The position numbers and the translations under genes are program-made. Positions 32,976-44,486 of a stretch of DNA of 64,000 nt are shown here, one piece after another; positions within the stretch are counted from its first letter, which is position 1, and each line of letters begins with the position of its first letter. The notes under the pieces are model-generated. The model was given only the letters and a program-made list of their open reading frames with translations, had not been told where the DNA came from and searched no databases. The stretch is from Leptobrachium leishanense (lineage: Eukaryota > Chordata > Amphibia > Anura > Megophryidae). The DNA lies in assembly GCA_009667805.1 (NCBI GenBank), contig CM019067.1, positions 246,299,721-246,363,720 on the forward strand, given 5' to 3'.

Positions 32976-34231
32976 CCCTAAAAGCTGTCACAATCTATTC
33001 TCCCAGCAACAAGCATCCATGCAACTAGCTGAGAATAAAACTTTCCTGCCTTCCTGATGAGCATGCCGGGAAGCCAATCAGTGAAAGGCTTCTCGGTATG
33101 ACACAGCCTAACTGCCAATGAGGTGACGGGCAGCTCTTATTGCCTGGTTTCCATGGACGCACTGTGCTTGGCAACAACAGCGAGTGATCACTCTGTTGTA
33201 TATTATACTAACCCTAAGAGCAGCTTGAATTTAAAACTTTACATTCTGCCATAGGGAATTACATATGCTAAAATAAGAAACTACCAGTGAGTGCATATAT
33301 TTGTTTTAATTTCATGCCCCATGATCATCACAATAACACACCTATCATGTCAGACTCTAGCTCCTGCCACTGTAAGCCCTGGCATATTACAGCTGTAATG
33401 ATCTCGCCGTGTGAAGGGGAGGGGGATAGCAGGAGCTGCTACAGCACCCTGGCAGAGGGAGCCCAGCACTGCATGATTGCTTACCCTGTGTTTCGCAGCA
33501 TGATGCAGCCCATAGAGTAAGCAGCAGCAGCTATGGAACAGCAAAAGTGGATCTGAAAAGTAGAAGAGGAGGCTTCAGACCTGCAATGCACTTTGCCCTA
33601 TATAGCTCTATGGCACCAGATCAAACTCTGTTACCGTGAGCAGTCAGACCGTTCCTACGGTTTGTCACTTGGCCATGTGGGACTCTTCACCAATCAGAGG
33701 GCAGCTTGTACAAAAATGTATATAGTGCACATGTGCTCTGAGCTCTGCAACCCTTCGCAGAAACGCCCCGTGCTTGATGAGGCTAGTCACATGACTGTCC
33801 TAGGTCAATCAACCCATGGGGAGTTCTGCCTCCCATGGGGGGGGGGGCGTTTTTTTTTAAAAAAAAGGGAATGGCTTGATCGATGGAGCTTTCCCATTGG
33901 CTCAAGTCATTCAATTGCTCTCAGTGCTCTAAGGCACTGAAGGCATGATTCAGGAAGTAGGCCAGCTTGAGCTACACAATTAGTGTAGTGTTCATCTGCG
34001 CAAATTGTGTAGACTAGGCTCAGTGCTGCCCCTGCTGTGTGTGTGATGAATCAGTCTAAAATTTTTATTTTAGTACAGATGCACAGCTGAGCACACTGGC
34101 CTTGCCTCCCCTGCCGCCCCTGACTGCACGTTCCTGGTACAAATAGAACTACCAGCACTCACCACTTATCTTGTGCCAAGCTTTTCCATAAGGAAGCTCT
34201 GGTGCACTAATCCAAAAAAACAGTTTTACCA
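32976..34231. other. septin-7 intron, nothing recognised
   Basis: G run and A run near 33837-33866. No transposon end recognised. Confidence 0.45.
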
Positions 34232-34252
34232 AGATATATATATATATATATT
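34232..34252. repeat. (TA)n microsatellite
   Basis: About nine TA units, a little over 100 bases upstream of the septin-7 exon at 34357. Confidence 0.85.
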
Positions 34253-34356
34253 AGTGTGTATTATTCTAAAAGGCCCTTTAGTATTTGCTTACCGTAAATC
34301 TGATACTTGTATTCAACCATTCCATACATTGAATTAATTTCTCAATCTCGTTACAG

Positions 34357-34496
34357 CTTCAGCGACGTCACGAGCAAATGAAAAAGAACCTGGAAGCCCA
34401 GCATAAAGAGTTGGAGGAGAAACGGCGTCAGTTTGAGGAGGAAAAAGTAAACTGGGAAACTCAGCAACGCATACTGGAACAGCAAAATTCTTCCAG
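34357..34496 (+). CDS. SEPTIN7: septin-7 exon (main C-terminal coiled coil)
   Basis: A 140-nt exon: 46 codons plus AG, starting [20 protein letters not shown] and ending RILEQQNSS. It carries most of the C-terminal coiled coil ([23 protein letters not shown]). The acceptor is TTACAG at 34351-34356. The donor is GTTAAT, a weak match to the vertebrate consensus GTRAGT. The preceding intron is about 5.6 kb and is heavily loaded with repeats, including the TTAA element at 30210 and repeat U at about 31580. Confidence 0.96.
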
Positions 34497-35480
34497 GTTA
34501 ATGAACATTTATTACTGGGGTGGGAGCCAGTTTTATAAAAAAAAAAAATAGGTTTACTTCAGAATAAAGTCAAAATTCCAAAACATTAGCTGGGGTGATG
34601 TGTAGAAGCAACGTCCTAATTTTGCAGCTTGTTTGTGTCCTATGTAAATGCACAAAGAAGCTGTAAAACAGCCCTATTTGTATAACCGTTTATACATACA
34701 CTAAAAGTCCAAGAACAGAAGAAATGTTGTCATAGCGACATAGCTAAAATGGGAATCAATGCTGTAATAGACAAGATTGAAAGTATGATTACCATAGCAA
34801 CACAACAGACCATTTTTATTCACATCAGGGAAATAATGGTATTTTTTCTGGTACCTGTTTACTTTGGACATGTTGCTGCTCATCCCTATTTATACTTTTT
34901 AATCCTTAAAATGTATTTTATTAGAACAGAATCGGTTAGGTAGCCCTCAACACACATAACATAAATTTATTTGTTCAGCTGTTGCCATTTATATTTGCTG
35001 TTGCATTCATGAATATATCAGAAACTGAAAGGTAGATTTAATAATCTACCTGTAAGTCAAAGTCTAGTGTCCTAAGACACGTTAAACGAGAGTTTCTCCT
35101 ACTGATTTATAACGGACTTTAGTGGGTGCAAATGAGCATTTTATCTTGGGTTTTATTCCATTCAAAGCCTTGTATTTAACGACTTGTCAATATCTAACGT
35201 ACCCACTTATTAATGCTGATCGAACCCCCTGGTATTCCAGACGAGCTGGTAAGTCCTGTTGCTGCTTGTCTATTTTACTTGCCTAATGTATATCAGGGTT
35301 TCCTATGCTTTGTATGGGAAGTGTTAAAGTTGAGGCATCTGGAGAATGAGTGAAAATTTACTATGGAACTTTCTAAAACCTTAAGATTCTCATGATCATC
35401 CTCTCTGGATGTAAAACCTATCATGTTTGTTTTTTGGTGATCACTTAGAAACCATTATGACTTATGTTTTCTTTCCTTAG
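34497..35480. other. last septin-7 intron
   Basis: AT-rich intron of 984 bases, from GTTAAT to CCTTAG, with no repeat recognised. Confidence 0.6.
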
Positions 35481-35520
35481 AACTTTGGAGAAAAACAAGA
35501 AGAAAGGGAAGATATTTTAG
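35481..35520 (+). CDS. SEPTIN7: septin-7 terminal coding exon and stop
   Basis: The last coding segment: A completes an arginine codon, followed by TLEKNKKKGKIF and a TAG stop at 35518-35520. The lysine-rich tail is the known C-terminus of vertebrate septin-7. The acceptor is TTTCCTTAG at 35472-35480. The exon runs straight on into the 3' UTR. From the first visible exon to this stop the constitutive coding length is 802 nt, about 266 residues, or roughly the last 60 percent of a protein usually a little over 400 residues long. Confidence 0.96.
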
Positions 35521-36900
35521 AACCATCGTTTGATCCTGTACTCTTTATCAGTTGCCAATTTGCCAGCCCAGACATCAGTGTTTGTTGGAAACATTCAGCC
35601 ACCTCTCAAAAACCAGTTGCATCCATAATGTTGGATTAAACGGCATGAATTTTTTTGCCCTTTTTTTTTTTTTCCTTTTTTTTTTTTCTTCTTTTTTTAA
35701 AGAAAATAAAAATTCTTAATTGTTGACAAGATTAAGATGCCTTGAATTGTTTGAGGTTTTTGCATACTTGGAGAACTATACGCTGCAAGTAACCTGCTAC
35801 CCCCCCCCCCCCTCCTGCTCTTTCTCTCTTTTTAACTTGATGCCTTCATTTTAAAATAAAAAATAGAAAAAAAAAAGCATTTTACTGTTGTATAACTAAG
35901 GTCTGGTGGCTGGTAGCAGGATAATCTACAACACAAGGACTCTGGCTTACACATGAAGATAGAAAAACGCCATACTTTTTGTTGCATCTTCTAATTTGCG
36001 CACATGTATAACACGACTTCCATACATACGGTTTATTGTAATTTACATTTTCCCCTTATTTTGACAATTCCATTGTTTAAAGCGACACATGGGAATATAG
36101 GCTTACAGTGCACAAATGTTTTTTTTTGTTTTTGTTGTTTTTTTACTTTTGTTTTAGAAACACCCTTTTGTGTTGGGGAAATCTTTACTTATATACTATT
36201 TCCATTTAGTAACTTCTTTAGCCAGGAGGATCTACTTACTGCTTCCTTTTGTAATAACATTTACTTTAGATATATTTTTTTTTCCAAGAATTGGTCCTAC
36301 TAAAGTAAACTATAGCTTATTTCCATACGGTAGAACCAAGGAGTAAAACTTTTTTTTTTTTTTTTTTTTTACCTCTTTAAATCCTTCCCTAAGTTTTCAT
36401 TGTAAAGCAGCAGGAATGATGCATTTATAGGTCATTTCTAGGTGAAATTAACAACCTGTCTGTTCCTACCTTATCGTGCATTTTATGTTTTGCTAGAAAT
36501 GGGGATCATGATCTCACAGAAAGGAACATCACAGTTTTGCATTTAGCTGTATTCATATACTGCATTTCTGTATTTTTTGTTTGTATTGTACAAAGTCACA
36601 TAATAAACAATGTTGTGATGTAATACTGACCATAACGGACCTCCCATCATTCAAAGCTCTATTATTTTATTATTTTTATCTATGGTCGCTTTCACATGTG
36701 TGTCTCCTAGCAGAGATTTGGCCAAAGCGCTTTTTTTCTTATTTTATTTTTTTTTATACACCCAGCACTATCCCTAAACTAGCATGTAATTGTTAAAGTA
36801 CTCCATGAACCAGAATAATGTGCTCTAAAATAAATCGTTGTATGTAACCCTTCATATATTGGGCTGCATACATAAACCAAAATAAAGGGAGCTTATTATT
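35521..36900 (+). other. SEPTIN7: septin-7 3' UTR with alternative polyadenylation signals
   Basis: Non-coding sequence after the septin-7 stop, with no recognised transposon. It is very U-rich (T runs near 35660, 36120 and 36350). AATAAA hexamers lie at 35705-35710, 35855-35860, 36602-36607, 36829-36834 and 36881-36886. The first would give a UTR of about 200 nt. The one at 36602, in a less simple sequence context, would give about 1.1 kb. The true 3' end cannot be read from the sequence, and the feature end given here is only the last signal. Confidence 0.6.
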
Positions 36901-37028
36901 TAATCATGTAAAAAATGTATCCTATCACAGGTGCTTCATAAACCTTTGTATTCAGTATTTTAGGTTGCTCAGTGATTAAAATCTTGCACACTGCAGCATT
37001 TGTATGTCAAATGCCAAAGTCTTTAAAA

Positions 37029-37210
37029 CAGTGTTTCCCAAACCTGTCCTCAGGATCCATTGACAGGCCAGGTTTTCCAGATATCTGAAGCACAGCACAG
37101 GTGATATGATTTGCTTCTCAGTGGTTGGTGGATTCAGTCTGCATTTCCCCAAGGTGATCTGCAAAATCTGGCTTGTTGGAGGGTCGCGAGGACAGGTTTG
37201 GGAAACCCTG
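37029..37210. mobile_element. hAT MITE (CAGTGTTTCCCAAACC), copy 2
   Basis: Ends CAGTGTTTCCCAAACCTGTC and GACAGGTTTGGGAAACCCTG. The left flank is CTTTAAAA. The right flank is split by T2; CT-TTAA-AA is recovered when T2 is removed, giving an 8/8 duplication. Confidence 0.88.
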
Positions 37211-37212
37211 CT

Positions 37213-37610
37213 TTAACCTACCTGACGGTGCTCCTGAGTGTGGCTTGGGGTTAAATTTCACCGCTGAAAGCGGTAACCCCGAGCCACACTCGGGCTGTAT
37301 ACAATACCTCTGTCTGCGCTCCCTTGCTGATCCCCGCAGTCTCTGGCGATCGTGGCGTTTTACTTCCTGGATTCCCTTCTCGCGAGGAGGGAACCAGGAA
37401 GTATGACGTTGCGATCGCCGGAGACTGCGGGGACAGCGAGGGAGCGCAGGGACAGGTGATGTATCCAGCGGCATCCCGAGGGTTGCTCGGGGTTACTGCT
37501 TCCAGCATAGGAATTTAACCCCAAGCCACACTCGGAAATACTGCTAGGGGGACAAAAAACCCCGCTCTTGAACACATAATTAAAAAAAATCAGGCCGCCA
37601 GGTAGGTTAA
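37213..37610. mobile_element. TTAA-flanked element (piggyBac-like MITE), copy T2
   Basis: TTAA at 37213-37216 and 37607-37610. Ends CCTACCTGACGGT and GGCCGCCAGGTAGG. Left interior GGTTAAATTTCACCGCTGAA and GGTAACCCCGAGCCACACTC match T1 at 3264. A palindromic middle around the TTCCTGGATTCCC and GGAACCAGGAAGT blocks gives mirror-image ORFs on both strands, which are not genes. Confidence 0.8.
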
Positions 37611-37930
37611 AAGGACACTCCATGCACCCTGACCACAATGGCTTATTAAAGTGGTCATGCTGCATGGTGTGCCCTCCAGTCCTGTATTTGCCACAACGCT
37701 GTCACTTGGATTTGAAGATACTGTCTGAACACAAGCATTGGTGAGTGTTCTGGGAGACGGCAGATAAAGACTGGAGCTGTGTGTGCATGCAACACCAATC
37801 CATAGTTTTTCACATGCATTGTGTACTTTCATATGTGAGATACACAAGTTTGAGATTCAAAGTTTGCATAGTGTACCTACAAAAGCTACGTCTGCTATCC
37901 CTATGTTTAGGGAAGCCTACCACCTGACTC
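37611..37930. other. 3' flanking DNA with a repeat fragment
   Basis: 37613-37680 carries GGACACTCCATGCACCCTGA and AAGTGGTCATGCTGCATGGT, an inverted-type fragment also seen near 14790 and 39640. The rest is unrecognised. Confidence 0.45.
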
Positions 37931-38181
37931 CGTAACATCCGACAGACCTAAAAATGGTCCTCACCTCTCCCTGCATTAACTCATCATTGCAGCCCCCCTC
38001 CTGTTTCTATCCCCTAACCCATCTAGATAGTAAATTCCCACGGGAATAGGGCCCTCACGTCCTCCTGTATCTGCTGGCAGCAATACTGACCTTTTGTATG
38101 TGTTGTAGAATTGTACGGTCTTTACCCTTTGCACCTTGTACAGCGCTGCGGAATGTGTTGGTGCTTAATAATAATAATATG
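37930..38181 (+). mobile_element. L2-type LINE 3' end
   Basis: Contains GATAGTAAATTCCCACGGGA and AGGGCCCTC, and ends TGTACAGCGCTGCGGAATGT then GGTGCTTAATAATAATAAT, the typical L2-like 3' UTR with short AAT repeats. No coding part. Confidence 0.6.
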
Positions 38182-38766
38182 CAAACCGTTTAAGGAAGCA
38201 CCAGGGACGTCTGCATTTCGGGAATCTCTGAGCCGGAGAGGAGCAGCCGAGCGAGAAAAGGGGTGAGTATTTACAGTTTAAAAAAAGTAAATGGGCAGAT
38301 TTTGTCTGCAGCATTTCCCATCTTTTTAATAGTTTAAACGTTAAAGGAACATTTATTACAGAAAAGGGTCGCCTGTGGATATTATTACTGAGACCGGTAT
38401 TGTATTTCACCCTGTAACAAGTGTGTGTGTGTGTCAGACTCAGTGGCTGCTGTAAATTCAAATACAAAAAAAATCCTTTTAAGGCTTCTACCATGTTGCA
38501 CATTTTAACCCTGCAGCAAAAAAGCCTTTTTACTTCTTGTCACTTGTGCTTTACCATTTCACCATTGATGCTAGCATGTGGCTTTTTTTTTTTTGTTATA
38601 TTTTGTGTTTACTTGTGCTCTGCCCCAATGTGTCAGAGAAAGCCGCTGGTATGCCTCTTTTAAAGACACCAGGCTCATCTGTTCCAATGCAGTGTGAATA
38701 CATTAGGGGTGTCCTCTATGAGCAGATCGAGCATGCCTAACATGGTAATTTTTGAAACCTGTAGCG
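38182..38766. other. 3' flanking DNA, nothing recognised
   Basis: A short (GT)n at 38421-38434 only. Confidence 0.45.
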
Positions 38767-38948
38767 CAGTGTTTCCAAAACCTGACCTCGGGACCCTCAA
38801 CCAGGCCAGATTTTGCAGATCACCTTGGGGAAAAGCAGACTGAATCCTGCTATCACTGAACATCAAATCGTATCACCTGTGCTGTGTTTCAGATATCATG
38901 CAAACCTGGCGAGGCGGAGGGTCCTGAGGATAGGTTTGGGAAACACTG
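38767..38948. mobile_element. hAT MITE (CAGTGTTTCC), copy 3
   Basis: Ends CAGTGTTTCCAAAACCTGAC and GGTTTGGGAAACACTG. Target duplication CTGTAGCG / CTGTAGAG (7/8). Inverted relative to copy 2 in its interior (GATCACCTTGGGGAAAAGCA on the left). Confidence 0.88.
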
Positions 38949-39116
38949 CTGTAGAGGTCATCATGTGGTCAGTTGTTTTCTACCTTTTCTCTAACCATCC
39001 ATTAATCAGACTGGGCTCTTAATGCAGGGATGTAATTGAGAAAAGCACCGTAGCCGTTTACATATAGTCTTATGTGTACTATTTCTATTCAATCGAATGA
39101 AAATTAGACAAGAATT

Positions 39117-40003
39117 TAGGGCTGAAACAACTAATCGATTAATTCATAACGAAAGTAGTTATCAACTATACTCAGTGATTAGTCACTTTTTTAATCAGCC
39201 TGTGTACAGCACACACTGTTTAGAATCAGACTGAATTAAACATTAAGAACCTCAGATGCTGTGTCTGACGGTGATTGGAGTGTACATGCTGCTGCTTTAT
39301 TCTGTATGATTTCGTTCTAGGGTTATGTTAGACCTAACCAGTTTGTTTTTTAGTATACAACAATAGCAGTATTATAGGACAGACCGTGGGGTACTGCCAC
39401 TGGGTGGAGGAGCTGTACTGCCAGTGTTTTATCCTTACTTGGTCCTGTGCCACCACTACACCCTCCCTGCCTCTTTCTCTGGTCTGGAGCTGCCATCCCT
39501 CCCATTGGTCTGGTCCCTTCCCTTAAGCTTTCTCACACTAGGATCCGGTCACTTGCCCAAACTCCCTCCCTCTCACCTCCAGCCTTTTCCCCCCACTCTG
39601 TTCAAGAAATTCTTTTAAACGGACACTAATAAGCTAAAATTATCAGGGTGCATAAAGTGGTCAGGCTGCGTGCATCACCCCCTTTTCTCCACACTTTGCA
39701 TTCTAACATATCAATCTCAGCGCTCGTAGCGACATTTATTAGGTGAGAAAGCTTAACCTGCTCTCGAATCCCAAATACATCACTTGGACCAGGCGCTCGC
39801 ATACCTTGTGTGTGAAAAGTACACAAGATACACAATTTGCATGTTTATGTAACTTTCATATGTACATTATGCATATTGCATAAGAAAAATGGGGTGAAAA
39901 AGAGGGGATGACTTAAACGTTTTTTTGTCTACTCAAAAGGAAAATGTAATTTATTTTTTTTATCTGATTCTATTAATCGAAAAAAATTATTATTGCAGCC
40001 TTG
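39117..40003 (+). mobile_element. hAT-like element with AGGGCTGAAACAACTA ends, copy 2
   Basis: The left tip AGGGCTGAAACAACTAATCG is paired with TTATTATTGCAGCCTTG at the right. Flanks CAAGAATT and CCAGAATA are a degraded 8-bp duplication. The interior is the reverse complement of 14423-15203. No transposase. 39117-40003 also holds a TAATAAGCTAAAATTATCAG fragment of another repeat near 39630. Confidence 0.65.
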
Positions 40004-40129
40004 CCAGAATATAATCCTAAACCAGGAATTAAGAAATGGCTTTTATCACTGCCAATTGATGCTACCAGGTTCACCTGTTACAAACTGGTCTCAGCTGTAG
40101 CTTTTTCTGTGGACCAATTACTGGTTATT

Positions 40130-40960
40130 GAAGAGAAAATATTATTTATTCTTTATAAAGCGCCAGCATATTCCACAGCGCTGTACAACACAGGCACAGT
40201 ATAGACAGGGTTACAATACATTGAACAACATTTGACAAACAGTTCAGGAGGAGATGAGGGCACTATTCCCGTAGGAACTCACAATCTAGGAGGGTTGGGG
40301 TTGGAAACAGGAGGAGAGGACTGTAAGGTGAGAGTGATTGATGGTTGCGTCAGTAAGTTGGGTGGTAGGCTTCCCTAAATAGGAACGTTTTAAGGGAGCG
40401 TTTGAAGGAAGAGAAGTTAGGGGAAAGTCTGACAGTACGAGGGAGAGCGTTCCAGAGAGTGGGGGCTGCGCGTGAGAAATCCTGCAGTCTATCATGGGAA
40501 GAGGTGATGCGGGGAGAAGCTAGGCGCAGGTCACTGTTTGACCTTAGGGAGCGGGCTGGGGTGTATTTGGTGATTAGTGAGGACAGGTAGTGGGGAGCTG
40601 AGTTAGTGAGGCTTTTGTAGGTAAGGATAAGGATTTTGAACTTCTGCAGTGGATGGGGAGCCAGTGAAGGGACTCGCAGAGGGGAGCGGCAGAGACAGAG
40701 CGGCGGGTGAGGTGGATTAGCCTGGCGGAGGCGTTCAGGATGGATTGTAGGGGGGAGAGAGGGAGGCCAGATAAGAGATTATTGCAGTAGTCAAATCGGG
40801 AGATTACCAGGGCATGGATTAGTTGTTTTGTGATGACAGCGGTAAGAAATGGCCGAATTCTGGAAATATTACGCAATTGGTATCGGCAGGAGGAGGAAAG
40901 AGCAGAATCAAGTGTAACTCCCAAGACGGTGAACTTGTTTTGGGGGGAGGGGTCTTATTA
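40130..40960 (-). pseudogene. L2-type LINE fragment (reverse transcriptase C-terminal part)
   Basis: Read on the minus strand, a broken ORF (40574-40924) gives MGVTLDSALSSSCRY, HALVISRFDYCNNLLSGLP and ESLHWLPIHCR, the part after the reverse transcriptase catalytic core in L2/CR1-group LINEs. The 3' end lies at the left, with TTGTACAGCGCTGTGG-like sequence and TATAAAG..ATAAATAAT tail on the complementary strand. 5'-truncated, as usual for LINE copies; dead. Confidence 0.8.
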
Positions 40961-41990
40961 CAATGTGTAGTGTGAAATGCCCTGTATTAGTTTGTAACTT
41001 TATTAAACTGGGATGTCTTTTTCCATAAAAGGCCAACTGTAATTTTTTATTTTATAAACGTGCATAGTTTGTGTTCTACATCCCTGTGAAATAATGCAAA
41101 GCCAAAGCTGCTTATAGCTTCAAATAAATGCTATATCAAAAAGCTAGTTGTGTTGATTAGATAATGGGTAAAATCTGGAGCAAATGTTTTAAGTACAAGC
41201 ATCTGGTTTAGATATGGTCCCATAATTTGCATCTATATATTTAATTTGTATGAAAAGTTCCTAAATATTCTTGATAATATAGATTTTATCACACACTTGT
41301 ATTTTTATTGACCCTTTTGTTCAAAATAATGTTGTGCTGCGAGTTTGCAAGAATTTCTCCATGTTTAATTGAATAGCAGGGGAATTGACAAATATATAAA
41401 CAAAAATAATCTGTAAATTAAGTATCTGCAATATGAATAACATTAAATTAAACCTTTTAAGTGAGACTTCCCAAAGAAACCGCATTTATATATACATAAA
41501 TTTTTTAATAAGATTAGAAAACACAATGTTTTTTTTTTGTTTTTTTTATTTCTACAAAAATTTCAAATGTTTGCATAGTGGAGGATAACATATCCTGCCC
41601 ATCTTTATAGCAAGCAGACAAGTCTTTAGATTTGCCAATAAAAGTGGATGTACTTGAACGAGGTGGTAACATACCCCTTTTAATCATAGGCTTATAGATA
41701 CTGACATGGGTTTCCAATCTATGTGAAAAGGAAAATCGATCAATGCATGTCCCCAAATGTAAATGTGATGAATGGAATTAGTTTGATTTGGTATGAGGAG
41801 GCCGGGTAAGCCAAATGTTGGAAGATCGTTCTGAGTAACTTCTTGTGTCTTAAAGGGACGCTACCCTTAACATAAGTTATAACTCCATTTCTTCTGCATT
41901 ACTGATAAAACTACTGTCATGGAGCTGACGTGGCGCTTCAAACCCCAAGAGACTTTATGTTCATTTTATATTGTGTGATTTTAAATATAT
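40961..41990. other. 3' flanking DNA, nothing recognised
   Basis: AT-rich, no repeat border seen. Confidence 0.45.
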
Positions 41991-41999
41991 TTTACAGTG

Positions 42000-42600
42000 T
42001 TTGGTTTTAGTTTAAATTAGTTTAGTGTAAAATGGCATAGCTTTAGTTTTAAATATACTTCTATTCATGTAGGTAAATGTGTTTTTGTATAGCCAGTAAA
42101 CAAGCTTTACTGCTGTGTAATTTATGCAACAGGGCTTTTCCCCTTTTCTGGCTGCATGTTTGATTCAAGAAGTCTGGGATAGTGTTTATGTAATTGTTGT
42201 TGTGTGAGCTAAAGGCTAAAGAATGTTTATTGTAAATATCTATCTGACATAATGTAATTAGCATTTTAGTAGGACGATGTGAGTCATTTATGCAAATCAT
42301 GGCTGTTGGATCTCAGCATAAGTAGTGGTGTTTTTATTCATTAAAGAGCTCAGAGAGCGAGAGAATCCTGTTGGAACATACAGCCGCGTCTGGTGTCTCC
42401 AACTACACTACACACTCAACCTCAGAAGGCACAGAGCGGCCTTCTGGAAATTCATAACGGCTCCAGGGCAGAGAAACAGAAGCAGGCGGGTCAAGCTGCT
42501 GGAGGCGCTGAGGACAGCGCTCCCAGTAGCCGGGCTGACTGCAACGAAGGGGTGTCTGGAGCGTCGGGACAGGCGGAAGAGAATGGTTTCGTCACACCTA
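42000..42600 (+). mobile_element. possible LTR with GC-rich leader
   Basis: AT-rich U3-like sequence, GCATAAGTAGTGG and ATTCATTAAAGAGCTCAG (TATA- or polyA-like), then a sharp change at 42345 to GC-rich, purine-rich sequence (GAGAGCGAGAGAATCC, GGCAGAGAAACAGAAGCAGG) to about 42600. This fits an LTR R-U5 followed by a leader, but borders and duplication are not clear. Confidence 0.3.
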
Positions 42601-42609
42601 CTTTATAAA

Positions 42610-43100
42610 TATATACATGCTACCGCTTTTTTTCGTTGAAGTAATTGCATGTGAAAAGGAAAAAGTTATTTTTATTTCCGGTTTCCATTTTTCAGATTTT
42701 TCCTATGATGCAACATTTACCAAAATCTGGACAAATGTTTTACTCTACTGTTGTGGTTTATCTTCTACATAATTTACCAGTCAGTGGAAAGAATGTTTAG
42801 ACAAGGCTGCAGGCGGTGTATTGTGATCCAGGCTACCTGAGATGAGAGCTGGCAGCTGAATAAGATAGAACCAGGATCTTAAAAGGCTTCTAATCTACTC
42901 CCCTGTTGATGTCCTTTGACTACAACCCACACAATACAATGATGTGAGTTGTGACTGACCCATAGACTCCATTCTATGGCCAAAGCCACACATGATCTTT
43001 TTGAGTGATTTAAAGATAAGGGGGGGGGGGTTACAACACAAAAGATCAAACAGCGGTGCACCCAGTGACAGAGTAAAATGTTTTCTAAAACATACAAGCG
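42610..43100 (+). repeat. unclassified repeat U, copy 2
   Basis: Same-strand homologue of 31580-32120, with the same blocks in the same order (AAGTAATTGCATGTGAAAAG, CTCCATTCTATGGCCAAAGC). It ends in a G run at 43020-43030 and GTGCACCCAGTGACA, again as in copy 1 (GATGCACCCAGTGGCA). Confidence 0.65.
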
Positions 43101-44480
43101 AAAAACAATCCCAGTAGTTCTCAGATCATGCCATTTACACCATCTATATGGATATTTGAGGTTCTTAATCTAGGTTTTGATATTTTAATTCCCTGTATAG
43201 CATACATACATTGTTTTTTGTATGCATTGTGTTGTAATTTTAAGAAATGAAAGGCTGCAGTGACATCTAGTGGTCATTGTAGAATATGCATGGTCAATAC
43301 TGCCTATGGTCACATACAGAATGTTCCACACCCTAGATTAGATGATTAACAAAAATGAATACTTAAAAAAAAAAAAACAATCTATTTTTAGAATCCTTTA
43401 GCCATTTCAAAACCTGCAGTGAATTGGGGGTTTAACGATTTGGCAACATTTCATGATATCTGTTTCATCATTCACAATTTTCCTTTCTGGTTTATAATTT
43501 ACTGTTGTCATAGTTTTCACAGAACACTTCTTTAAAAAGTATTAAAGACTAAAAACCACAATGGCTGTCAGATCTGTTCATGAAAATAGCTATGCATTGT
43601 ATGTATTAATGTTTTTATAAATAAAACCTTTCATGCCCAATATGAAATCCTGATCAGAAAGCCTCTCTGGGTTGAGATTTTTAGAATATTCGCAGCTGGT
43701 GCCTGGAAGATTTCTAAAATTCAGGTTGGACTCTAGTTAGATGTACTATTTTACTGTGTGAACAAACTTCATTACAGAGATAGTGTAAAACCTAGTAATT
43801 TAATGCTGCTCAGTAACGAGGAACAAGTGTGAAACTTCCAAATAAATACACTAAACCATATACACAAGCGTCTCTGCTGTGTGCGCAATCCTATAATACC
43901 TGGGATTCAGATACTGCACAGACAAGTGCCGATAAGGGGAAAAAAAAATACGAAAAATACTTATGCGCAGTCCAATTTGGCGATCCTCCATTGTGCTGTA
44001 AGATTCCTAAAAAAAAAAAAAAAAAAAGGGGACGATGACACAAATCACACAGTAATGCTATTCAAAAGTCAATATTTGTAGATGCGTATCAATGTGTAAA
44101 TGTGTATGCACTTGCATCCTCCAGAGTCCAAATACCCCAGCTCTGGTAATACGCACATCCGGTCCGATAAAGGGTGACTTGGGTAGAAAAAAAATGAAGA
44201 TGGCGCTTCCATAGCGTAACCAGTTCCAACACACGTAAAGGTGAAAAGACCACTCACCTGTGTTGGAGCCACTATGAACTTGGACTCAAGGGTGTCCGCT
44301 AATGACATTTTTCCAGGGTAAGTATCCAACCCCGCTTGCCTGAATTGAGATGAACGTACTAATCGCCACCATGAATTTTATGTTGGCTCAGGGAAAATGC
44401 ATTTCCAGCTATATATTCATTCGAGCATATACTTGTATTCCACAACGGTAGCTGGTATTTTATAGGAAGAAAAGAACTAG
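43101..44480. other. 3' flanking DNA, possible unclassified repeat at 43830-44340
   Basis: The second half (ACAGACAAGTGCCGATAAGG, GAAAAGACCACTCACCTGTG) has the look of an interspersed repeat, with an A run at 44010-44027. I cannot assign a family. The first half is unrecognised. Confidence 0.35.
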
Positions 44481-44486
44481 AATCCA

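Noticed and set aside
37118..37665. ORFs on both strands in and around T2
   Set aside because: They arise from the palindromic interior of a non-autonomous TTAA element and share no domain.
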